From Ewingella sp049889095 (GTDB lineage Bacteria; Pseudomonadota; Gammaproteobacteria; Enterobacterales; Enterobacteriaceae), in assembly GCA_049889095.1 (NCBI GenBank), contig JBLJFK010000002.1: DNA of 64,000 bases; one strand, 5' to 3'. Shown piece after piece: positions 35,216 through 43,606 of the stretch. Position numbers and translations under genes: made by a program. Each line of letters begins with the position of its first letter. Position 1 is the first letter of the stretch. The notes beneath the pieces were generated by a model, which was not told the origin of the DNA, made no database searches, and was given only the letters and a program-made list of their open reading frames with translations.

Positions 35216-37300
35216 ATGGGTCAGGAAAAACTTTACATAGAAAAAGAGCTGAGCTGGTTGTCCTTTAATGAACGCGTTTTGCAGGAAGCGGCAGATAAAA
35301 GCAATCCACTGATTGAGCGCATGCGATTTTTGGGCATCTATTCCAACAATCTGGATGAATTTTACAAAGTCCGTTTTGCTGACCTCAAGCGCCGGATATT
35401 GATCAGCGAGGAGCAAGGTTTCATTGGCGCATCGCGTCATCTGCTGAAAAAGATCCAGGCCAAAGTGCTGAGCATTGACCAGGAATTTGACGGTCTCTAT
35501 AACGACCTGCTGCTGGAGATGGCCCGCAACCAGATTTTCCTGATCAATGAGCGTCAGGTTTCTGAAAACCAACAAAACTGGCTTCGGCAGTACTTCAAGC
35601 ACCATTTACGCCAATTCATCACACCCATTTTGATTAACCGCGACACCAACCTGGTGCAGTTCCTCAAAGACGACTACACCTATCTGGCCGTCGAGATCCT
35701 TCGTGGTGAAGAGGTGCATTACGCGCTACTGGAAATTCCTTCAGACAAAGTGCCACGTTTCGTTAATTTGCCACCGGAAGCCCCACGCCGCCGTAAACCG
35801 ATGATCTTGCTTGATAACATCCTGCGCTACTGTCTGGATGATATTTTCAAAGGCTTCTTCGATTACGATGCACTCAACGCCTATTCGATGAAAATGACCC
35901 GTGATGCCGAATACGATCTGGTCACTGAGATGGAATCCAGTCTGCTGGAACTGATGTCATCCAGTCTTAAACAGCGTCTGACCGCAGAACCTGTGCGGTT
36001 TGTTTATCAGCGCGATATGCCGGATGACATGGTGGAACTGCTGCGCGAAAAACTCGGTATTTCCAACTACGACTCCGTGATCCCCGGCGGCCGTTACCAT
36101 AACTTTAAAGACTTCATCGGCTTCCCAAATGTGGGAAAAGCCAATCTGGTCAACCGCCCGCTACCACGCCTGCGTCATCTGTGGTTCGATAAATTCCGCA
36201 ACGGGTTTGCTGCGATCCGCGAGCAGGATGTGCTTCTTTACTACCCGTATTATACCTTTGAGCACGTGCTCGAACTGCTGCGCCAGGCATCGTTTGACCC
36301 GAACGTACTGTCGATTAAGATCAATATTTACCGCGTAGCAAAAGACTCACGCATTATTGAATCGATGATACATGCCGCGCACAACGGTAAAAAAGTCACG
36401 GTGGTGGTCGAACTGCAAGCGCGTTTCGATGAAGAGGCCAATATTCACTGGGCCAAGCGTCTGACCGAAGCCGGTGTTCACGTTATCTTCTCTGCGCCGG
36501 GTCTGAAGATCCACGCCAAGCTGTTTCTTATCTCACGCCGCGAAGGCGATGAAATTGTCCGCTATGCTCATATAGGGACCGGCAATTTCAACGAAAAAAC
36601 CGCGCGGCTTTATACTGACTATTCTTTGCTGACCGCAGACAGTCGTATCACCAATGAAGTTCGCCGGGTATTTAACTTTATCGAAAACCCTTACCGTCCG
36701 GTTACCTTCGAGCATCTGATGGTATCGCCGCAAAACTCCAGAAGCATGTTGTATGCATTGATCGATCAGGAGATTGCCAACGCGCAGGCAGGTAAGAAAG
36801 GAGCTATTACTCTAAAAATCAATAATCTGGTAGATAAAGGCCTGATTGACCGGCTTTACGCCGCCTCGAATGTTGGGGTAAAAATCCGCCTGCTTATCCG
36901 CGGTATGTGCTCTCTGGTACCCGAGTTGCCAGGCGTTAGCGAAAATATTCAGGTGACCAGTATTGTTGACCGTTATTTAGAACACGATCGGGTATATGTG
37001 TTTGAAAACAATGGTGATAAGAAGGTATTCCTCTCCTCGGCTGACTGGATGACCCGTAACATTGATTATCGTATTGAAGTGGCGGTAGCGCTGCTGGATC
37101 CGAAAATCAAACAACGCGTGCTGGATATCCTCGAGCTGCTGTTCAGCGACACGGTTAAAGCCAGACATATTGATAAAGATCTCAGTAATCGTTATGTTCC
37201 ACGCGGAAATCGTCGTAAGGTGCGCGCGCAATCGGCCATCTACGAGTATCTGAAAGCGTTTGAGCACGGAAACAACAAACAACAAAAAGATCAGGCCTGA
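35216..37300 (+). CDS. ppk: Polyphosphate kinase PPK1
   Basis: A 694-residue enzyme that builds long-chain polyphosphate from ATP. The N-terminal helical domain (KELSWLSFNERVLQEA, NLDEFYKVRFADLKRRI) is followed by a head domain and two phospholipase-D-like C-terminal domains. The autophosphorylated His is His433 in LKIHAKLFL, and the second active-site His is about residue 590 in RYLEHDRVYVF. Its partner ppx follows after 21 bases, as in E. coli, forming an operon for making and breaking polyphosphate. Confidence 0.97.
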   Translation: MGQEKLYIEKELSWLSFNERVLQEAADKSNPLIERMRFLGIYSNNLDEFYKVRFADLKRRILISEEQGFIGASRHLLKKIQAKVLSIDQEFDGLYNDLLLEMARNQIFLINERQVSENQQNWLRQYFKHHLRQFITPILINRDTNLVQFLKDDYTYLAVEILRGEEVHYALLEIPSDKVPRFVNLPPEAPRRRKPMILLDNILRYCLDDIFKGFFDYDALNAYSMKMTRDAEYDLVTEMESSLLELMSSSLKQRLTAEPVRFVYQRDMPDDMVELLREKLGISNYDSVIPGGRYHNFKDFIGFPNVGKANLVNRPLPRLRHLWFDKFRNGFAAIREQDVLLYYPYYTFEHVLELLRQASFDPNVLSIKINIYRVAKDSRIIESMIHAAHNGKKVTVVVELQARFDEEANIHWAKRLTEAGVHVIFSAPGLKIHAKLFLISRREGDEIVRYAHIGTGNFNEKTARLYTDYSLLTADSRITNEVRRVFNFIENPYRPVTFEHLMVSPQNSRSMLYALIDQEIANAQAGKKGAITLKINNLVDKGLIDRLYAASNVGVKIRLLIRGMCSLVPELPGVSENIQVTSIVDRYLEHDRVYVFENNGDKKVFLSSADWMTRNIDYRIEVAVALLDPKIKQRVLDILELLFSDTVKARHIDKDLSNRYVPRGNRRKVRAQSAIYEYLKAFEHGNNKQQKDQA

Positions 37301-37321
37301 CACTTTGGAGCACCACATATT

Positions 37322-38875
37322 ATGCCCCTGAAAAACACCATGAATGCCAAACCACAGGAAATTGCTGCTATCGACCTTGGGTCGAACAGTTTCCATATGG
37401 TGATCGCCCGCGTCGTCAATGGCGCGCTGCAGGTGTTAGGCCGCCTGAAACAACGTGTCCATCTGGCCGACGGCCTCGACAGCAATAGTGTTCTCAGCGA
37501 AGAGGCAATTAAGCGAGGGCTAGATTGTCTGGCACTGTTTGCAGAGCGTTTGCAGGGCTTCGCCGCTGAGAACGTCACCATCGTCGGCACCCATACTCTG
37601 CGACAGGCCGTGAATACAGAAGAGTTTTTAAAACGCGCCGCCGCCGTTATCCCCTACCCAATTGAGATCATCTCCGGACAGGAAGAAGCACGCCTGATTT
37701 TCATGGGCGTTGAACACACCCAGCCGGAAAAAGGCCGTAAGCTGGTGATCGACATCGGTGGCGGCTCAACCGAGCTGGTGATTGGCGAAGATTTCGAACC
37801 TCTGCTTGCAGAAAGCCGCCGCATGGGTTGCGTCAGCTTCGCACAGCAATTCTTCCATGAAGGTGAAATCAGCCGCGCCAATTTTAAGCGTGCACAGCTG
37901 GCCGCGGCGCAAAAGCTTGAGACCCTGGCCTGGCAGTATCGCCTGCAGGGCTGGCAGTATGCGCTCGGCGCCTCAGGAACCATCAAAGCTACCTATGAAG
38001 TACTGGTGGAAATGGGTGAAAAAGATGGTCTCATCACCCCTGAGCGGCTGAAAATGCTCACCGAAGAGGTGCTGAATTTTAAAAGCTTCTCCTCTCTGAG
38101 TTTACCTGGCTTGTCTGAAGACCGGCAGTCTGTATTTGTGCCGGGACTGGCTATTCTATGCGGAGTTTTTGACGCACTGGCCATCAAAGAGTTGCGCCTT
38201 TCAGACGGCGCACTGCGCGAGGGTGTGCTGTATGAAATGGAAGGCCGGTTCCGTCATCAGGATATCCGCACCCGCACGGCGAAAAGCCTGGCTGAGCACT
38301 ACAATATTGACCGCGAACAGGCCCGCCGCGTGCTGGAAACCACGGAGCTGCTGTACGCTCAATGGCTGGCGCAAAACAGCAAACTGGTTCAGCCTCAACT
38401 TGAGTCTCTGCTGAAGTTTGGCGCGATGCTCCATGAAGTCGGCCTGAGCATTAACCATACCGGCATGCATCGTCATTCGGCCTATATTCTGCAAAACACT
38501 AACCTTCCAGGATTCAATCAGGAGCAACAAACGCTGTTGGCGACGCTGGTACGGTTCCATCGCAAAGCCGTGAAACTGGAAGAGTTACCGCGCCTGAACT
38601 TGTTCAAGAAAAAATATTACCTGCCGCTGATCCAACTGTTGCGTTTGGGAGCCTTATTAAACAATCAGCGCCAGTCAACCACTAAGCCGGAAACTCTGCG
38701 CCTGAATACTGATGACAGCCACTGGACGCTGTGCTTCCCGGCAGGATACATGGCACAAAACAACCTGGTTCAATTAGATTTTGAACGTGAACAGAGTTAT
38801 TGGGATGACGTCACTGGCTGGAAACTGATGATTGAAGAAGAAGATCCTAATCAGGATGATGCTGTGAAAGCATAA
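37322..38875 (+). CDS. ppx: Exopolyphosphatase Ppx
   Basis: A 517-residue ASKHA-fold phosphatase that releases phosphate from polyphosphate ends; members of the family also hydrolyse pppGpp. The phosphate-binding loops are AAIDLGSNSFHMVIARV and LVIDIGGGSTELVIGED. The catalytic Glu is in SGQEEARLIF. The C-terminal half is an HD-like helical domain. Length and order match E. coli Ppx. Confidence 0.97.
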   Translation: MPLKNTMNAKPQEIAAIDLGSNSFHMVIARVVNGALQVLGRLKQRVHLADGLDSNSVLSEEAIKRGLDCLALFAERLQGFAAENVTIVGTHTLRQAVNTEEFLKRAAAVIPYPIEIISGQEEARLIFMGVEHTQPEKGRKLVIDIGGGSTELVIGEDFEPLLAESRRMGCVSFAQQFFHEGEISRANFKRAQLAAAQKLETLAWQYRLQGWQYALGASGTIKATYEVLVEMGEKDGLITPERLKMLTEEVLNFKSFSSLSLPGLSEDRQSVFVPGLAILCGVFDALAIKELRLSDGALREGVLYEMEGRFRHQDIRTRTAKSLAEHYNIDREQARRVLETTELLYAQWLAQNSKLVQPQLESLLKFGAMLHEVGLSINHTGMHRHSAYILQNTNLPGFNQEQQTLLATLVRFHRKAVKLEELPRLNLFKKKYYLPLIQLLRLGALLNNQRQSTTKPETLRLNTDDSHWTLCFPAGYMAQNNLVQLDFEREQSYWDDVTGWKLMIEEEDPNQDDAVKA

Positions 38876-38891
38876 ATCAGGCATTGCAATT

Positions 38892-38919
38892 AAAAAACCC
38901 TCTTCCTAAGGGGTTTTTT
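38892..38919. terminator. Terminator between ppx and yfgF
   Basis: AAAAAACCC pairs with GGGTTTTTT around a TCTTCCTAAG loop. The symmetric A and T runs suit both converging genes. Confidence 0.82.
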
Positions 38920-38960
38920 AATTGGCATCGTTTTCTCCATCCAGAAACGATGAAAAATCA

Positions 38961-41210
38961 TCATCTTGCAGGGCTGACGGGATGAGAAATCAGCGTGGTC
39001 AGCCGTTCAGGTTTACCAATCAAATACCCTTGCATGTAATCAACACCCAGAGCACGAAGTGCCACGCGCTGCTCTTCGGTTTCAACATATTCAGCCACGA
39101 TTGACAAATGTCTCATTCGGGCAACCTGACAGATTGACTGCACAATGTAAGCATCCAAAGGATCGGTCAACATATTGCGCACAAAGCTGCCATCAATTTT
39201 CAGAATATCGGCCTGAATCAGCTTAAGGCGGTCATAGCTGGCGTAGCCGGTGCCAAAATCATCTATAGCAATACGGCAACCGTAATTACGCAAGTCACGC
39301 ATCGAATAATCGGCATATTTTATATTATGCAGTAAGTGTGACTCCGTGACCTCCAATACAATCTGATACGGTTCTACCTCATATTCAGCCATCAGTGCTT
39401 TAAACTCCGAGCTGAATGCTGGACGGCACAAGGTTGAAGGTGAGAAGTTTACCGCAAAGCGCACGCTCGGCATTTTCTCGCGATGCTCATGAATAAACAT
39501 CAGCGTGTGCTTAAGCACCCACATATCCAGCAGATAGGCCAGACCGAATTCATGGACAACAGGCAGGAATTTATCAGGTGACATCAGCTCACCACTTTCG
39601 TCCAACATACGGATCAACACTTCGTGATAGCTATCTCCCCGAATCCCCGCAATGGGCTGAGCCATAAGAATGAACAGATCTTCATCTAACGCACGCTGAA
39701 CTTTATGCAGCATCTCAACTTTGCTTTTGATCTCGTTCTGAACCTGGCGATGATCGCTTTTATTTGACTCCGGTTTACCGGTAGTCAACGATATTTCAGC
39801 AATACCACTCAGCTCACCCAGCAACATATGTAGATGTTCAACCGGAGAGAAGACGGTACAGTAAGCTAAACCGATATTTGGGCGCAGCGGTAAGTCATTC
39901 CAAATCAAGCGAAAATTATCGACATAATGCTGAATCCGCTCTAGTTTTTGTTCGCTATCATCACAATTCAAGCGCAATGCCAAATCATAGCCGGGAAGAT
40001 GGTAAACCCTTTCGCCAGGCAGCATCAAAAGCTTCAAACCCATGGCCAACTGTTGCTTAAATTGGATGCGTAATTGCATACCGTAGTTACGGCTGAGCAC
40101 ATCCATCTCCGAAACACGGACGAAACAGAGTAAAGAGCGCGGATATAGAGAGAGATCACGGGAGAATGCCCGCAGGTTAGGCAAGCCAAAGATAGGGTCC
40201 AGCAGAGACGCGGAACGGGTTTTCTGCATCAACCGACGCTGGCGGGAGGAGATAGCCGACATCAGCAGCAAGCTCAGCGTAAATACCAGCATGAGCGTAG
40301 AAACAAAGAGTAAATTGTGGATAAACCCTTTTTCACTGATAAAGCCACTGCGATGGGTAAACAACACAGTGATCACTACCGTCCATACTATAACGACAGT
40401 GTGATAACCGTAGCGCATCGCGCCAAACAGCATCACCGGCAACATTAGCGCCAAAGTGTAATCACTGAGTATAATCTTCGCGACCGGGCCAGTAATACCT
40501 TTCATACAGAGCAGGAAAACCATCGAGGCCAACAACATAAGCCACAGAATAACTTCTGCTGCTTTCAGTCCTGCAGTTCGTTCATTGCGTATGTTAGCCA
40601 GAATCACCCGCAGATAACGCGGCTTACGGATAATACGCAGTAGCAGGTACCACACGTGGCTGCTGAGCAAAATGCCTAACATCGTAGCCTGGAAGTTGAT
40701 CAACGTACGCAGGTTCATAAAGTCACGAGTGACCAGGCCGATGTAATTAGGCAACAAGCCCATATCCGCCACGATCTGCAATAGTGATTCAAATAACACA
40801 GACAATATTAACACCAGCCACAGCACGTACGGCCCCGGCATCCGAAGTAAACCGAAGCCCGCTGACCAACGCCTACCCGCATGCCATCGATAACCCGCCC
40901 AGGCAACGGTGAGCGAAAATAGCCAAATCAGCGTCATTATTATCGTCATCACGGAGTCAATACGCAGGTAGTAACGGATGAGTAATGTCAAAGCGATACC
41001 CGGCATGGCACGCCAGTCAAAGACCATGAGCAGTGCCACACATGCGGCTATCGGCATGTACATCAAATAAGTGCGACCTTGCGGCAGCGAAATAACCGGT
41101 GATAAGTAGGAGGCGGCGTTAATCAATACCAACGCACTAAGCACGGGCAGGCCCCAAAATTGACGGCTAAACTCACGCCATGAAAAAAATTTATTCATAA
41201 AGTCGATCAT
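38961..41210 (-). CDS. yfgF: Cyclic-di-GMP phosphodiesterase YfgF (PdeF)
   Basis: A 749-residue membrane protein: N-terminal MASE1-like helices (about 1-310), a degenerate GGDEF domain (LPGYDLAL in place of GGDEF) and a C-terminal EAL domain. EAL residues appear intact: EVLIRM at the signature, NFSPSTL, LEVTESHLL, IDDFGTGYAS, ILKIDGSFV, AEYVETEEQ and MQGYLIGKP. It should therefore cleave c-di-GMP. The ATG at 41210 gives almost the E. coli length (747). An open GTG frame begins at 41306 and an ATG at 41273; none of the starts has a strong ribosome-binding site. Confidence 0.9.
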   Translation of the reverse strand: MIDFMNKFFSWREFSRQFWGLPVLSALVLINAASYLSPVISLPQGRTYLMYMPIAACVALLMVFDWRAMPGIALTLLIRYYLRIDSVMTIIMTLIWLFSLTVAWAGYRWHAGRRWSAGFGLLRMPGPYVLWLVLILSVLFESLLQIVADMGLLPNYIGLVTRDFMNLRTLINFQATMLGILLSSHVWYLLLRIIRKPRYLRVILANIRNERTAGLKAAEVILWLMLLASMVFLLCMKGITGPVAKIILSDYTLALMLPVMLFGAMRYGYHTVVIVWTVVITVLFTHRSGFISEKGFIHNLLFVSTLMLVFTLSLLLMSAISSRQRRLMQKTRSASLLDPIFGLPNLRAFSRDLSLYPRSLLCFVRVSEMDVLSRNYGMQLRIQFKQQLAMGLKLLMLPGERVYHLPGYDLALRLNCDDSEQKLERIQHYVDNFRLIWNDLPLRPNIGLAYCTVFSPVEHLHMLLGELSGIAEISLTTGKPESNKSDHRQVQNEIKSKVEMLHKVQRALDEDLFILMAQPIAGIRGDSYHEVLIRMLDESGELMSPDKFLPVVHEFGLAYLLDMWVLKHTLMFIHEHREKMPSVRFAVNFSPSTLCRPAFSSEFKALMAEYEVEPYQIVLEVTESHLLHNIKYADYSMRDLRNYGCRIAIDDFGTGYASYDRLKLIQADILKIDGSFVRNMLTDPLDAYIVQSICQVARMRHLSIVAEYVETEEQRVALRALGVDYMQGYLIGKPERLTTLISHPVSPAR

Positions 41211-41745
41211 GTTTCCCGGATGAAGTTCACGCAATACCTGACAGATTGAGTTGACGAGAGGTCGAGCGAACATCGAGAAAAACAGCCCGCCAGCATAGAT
41301 TCCCACCGACTAACAGACATGCCCAATAAACAATTTGTTTCGGTAAATGTCGCAGGACTTGGCTCAAATGCGATAAAAAATGTTTTTACATTTCAGAGTA
41401 ATTAATACCAAATTCTAGTTTGGTCTATATTAAACTATTTGATGCTAGTCAATAAACTGCGCATTGGCTAATTTTCACAAAAACATTCCAAGTCAATTAC
41501 TCTGTAGGTTAATAGCCTTATTTTTTAATTTCAAAGGGTTATCATTCACCAGATCTTCGTACTATGTGCGGACATAAACAGCACTAAAAAACAGTAGTTT
41601 CTTATACAAACATAAGATTTTTCCCGCTAAATCAGACTTTTTCTAGCTGATAAAGTTGATGTAATATATTGTCATGGTTCATAGGTTTGTTTTAATTCAT
41701 TATTTTTTAATATCAGGAGAGCAGACTTAATAAGCTGAAATCATT
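41211..41745. other. AT-rich intergenic region between yfgF and yfgG
   Basis: About 530 bases. It includes possible upstream start codons of yfgF to 41306. Beyond that it is AT-rich and shows no gene, repeat or clear terminator. An AGGAG hexamer at 41716 is too far from the yfgG start to be its ribosome-binding site. Confidence 0.45.
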
Positions 41746-41904
41746 ATGTCGAGAAAAACTAAAATCAAGATGACAAAAATCGTGCTGACGATCAGTTTTA
41801 TTATTCTGTTCGGACGTCTGGTTTACTCAGCGCTCGGCGCCTGGTCCCACCACCAAAATCTGAAACAGACTCAGGTTGAGCAATCCACACCGCCTGCTCA
41901 CTGA
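41746..41904 (+). CDS. yfgG: YfgG-like small membrane protein
   Basis: A 52-residue protein with a basic start (MSRKTKIKMTK), one membrane segment (IVLTISFIILFGRLVYSALGAW) and a polar tail beginning SHHQNLKQTQ. It matches E. coli YfgG in the ISFI..FGR..YS..GAW.HHQ pattern. It lies next to yfgF as in E. coli. Its role is poorly known. The ATG at 41746 lacks a strong ribosome-binding site, but a stop 4 codons upstream rules out a longer form. Confidence 0.85.
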   Translation: MSRKTKIKMTKIVLTISFIILFGRLVYSALGAWSHHQNLKQTQVEQSTPPAH

Positions 41905-41940
41905 AAGATTTCTTAAAAATTCAAAGGATAACGACTCAGC

Positions 41941-43380
41941 ATGTCTGCCACTCAACATCGATACCCTATAAAAAAACTGGCGAAAACACGTAGCCGTATC
42001 CTCAGCCTACTGTTGGACAGTGATCAGCTTGCCGACAGTATTCTTGGCGAATCCAAAGAGATAGACGTTGCAACCCATGCGCTATTGATGGATCAGACGG
42101 CAGAACTTAGTCAGCTGATTTCCGGCCTGCACGCCGCCGACCTGGCAGATATCCTGGAGGCTCTACCGAACCATGAACGTCTGGCCTTATGGCGGCTGGT
42201 TGACCCTGCCGATCGGGGTAAAGCGCTGGTAGAAGTCTCAGAAACGGTATGGGACAGCCTAATTGAGGAAATGAGTGACAAAGATCTGCTGAAAACCATG
42301 TCACTGCTTGATGTTGATGATCAGCTTTACCTGGCCGAATACTTGCCTCGCGATCTTATGGGTCGCGTTCTCACGTCACTTGACCCACGCCAGCGGGAAA
42401 AAGTGCGCGAAGTCATCAAATTTGGCAAGGATACCGTCGGTCGGATTATGGATTTCAAACTGCTGACCGTACGTCCGGATGTCACTTTAGGCACGGTTCA
42501 ACGGTACTTGCGCTACCGCAAAGACATTCCAGAAGCCAGTGACAAACTTTTCATCACCGATCGTAAAAATACCCTGCTTGGCGAACTGCCGCTGACCACG
42601 ATTTTGCTCAATCCGCCACATCGCTTGGTGTCAGAAGTCATGAATGAAGACCAAACCTATTTTGAGGCCGATGATAAGGCTGAAGATGCGGCCAGCGCTT
42701 TCGAACGTTATGACCTTATCACCGCACCCGTTATCGATAAAAAAGGCAAGCTGATGGGCCGTCTGACGGTCGAGGAAATTGTCGACTTCGTGAACAGCGA
42801 TACCGATAGCAATCTGCGTCGCATGGGCGGTCTCAGCCCGGAAGAAGATGTTTTTTCTCCGGTAGGGAAAGCGGTTCGCAATCGTTGGGCCTGGTTGGCC
42901 ATTAATCTTTGTACTGCCTTTGTTGCCTCAAGGGTTATTGGTCTGTTTGAGCACACAATCTCGCAACTGGTCGCGCTTGCCGCACTGATGCCCATTGTGG
43001 CGGGTATTGGGGGGAATACGGGCAATCAAACTATCACCATGATTGTTCGCGCACTGGCATTGCATCAGTTGCAAGTCGGTAACCTAAAATTCTTGATATT
43101 CAGGGAGTTAGGAGTCGCAATGATCAACGGCCTGGTATGGGGCGGACTGATGGGTGTGGTTACCTGGCTACTTTATGGTGACTGGGAAATGGGTGCAGTA
43201 ATGACACTGGCAATGGTTCTTAATCTGCTGGTCGCCGCGATGATGGGCGTCATCATACCTTTAACCATGGTGCGTATGGGGCGTGATCCTGCGATCGGCG
43301 CCAGCGTTATGATCACCGCCATTACCGACACCGGTGGTTTTTTCATTTTCCTCGGACTGGCCACCATCTTCCTGCTGTAA
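41941..43380 (+). CDS. mgtE: Magnesium transporter MgtE
   Basis: A 479-residue Mg2+ channel. The N-terminal helical domain (about 40-150, LHAADLADILEALPNHERLALWRLV) is followed by two CBS domains (about 160-285) that sense magnesium. Five membrane helices then form the pore (LVALAALMPIVAGIGGNTGNQTITM; ASVMITAITDTGGFFIFLG). No M-box leader was recognised. E. coli K-12 lacks this gene. It follows yfgG by 36 bases and is the last gene in the tktB-to-yfgG block. Confidence 0.95.
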   Translation: MSATQHRYPIKKLAKTRSRILSLLLDSDQLADSILGESKEIDVATHALLMDQTAELSQLISGLHAADLADILEALPNHERLALWRLVDPADRGKALVEVSETVWDSLIEEMSDKDLLKTMSLLDVDDQLYLAEYLPRDLMGRVLTSLDPRQREKVREVIKFGKDTVGRIMDFKLLTVRPDVTLGTVQRYLRYRKDIPEASDKLFITDRKNTLLGELPLTTILLNPPHRLVSEVMNEDQTYFEADDKAEDAASAFERYDLITAPVIDKKGKLMGRLTVEEIVDFVNSDTDSNLRRMGGLSPEEDVFSPVGKAVRNRWAWLAINLCTAFVASRVIGLFEHTISQLVALAALMPIVAGIGGNTGNQTITMIVRALALHQLQVGNLKFLIFRELGVAMINGLVWGGLMGVVTWLLYGDWEMGAVMTLAMVLNLLVAAMMGVIIPLTMVRMGRDPAIGASVMITAITDTGGFFIFLGLATIFLL

Positions 43381-43391
43381 GTCATTTATTA

Positions 43392-43410
43392 GGCTAATCT
43401 TTGATTAGCC
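43392..43410 (+). terminator. Hairpin after mgtE
   Basis: A perfect GGCTAATC/GATTAGCC stem with a TTT loop lies 12 bases after the mgtE stop. The T tract after it is interrupted, so it may be a weak terminator. Confidence 0.55.
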
Positions 43411-43606
43411 ACTTTCTACATTACCTTTTTTGACGTCATGCCATTCCCCGCCCATCAACGGAGAAAACCTTTTTCTATAACGCAGTTCAGGTAATCGGGG
43501 CCATCAATGCAGCGTAATCATCATCATTCGTTATCAATTAATTACTAATGTAGAATTCATTTCATTATCAATCTGTTTCGGGACGAGTCTGAGAAAGGTT
43601 TTCACC

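Noticed and set aside
41211..41940. M-box or other riboswitch controlling mgtE
   Set aside because: mgtE lies 36 bases after yfgG, and no M-box conserved motifs were seen in the region upstream of yfgG.
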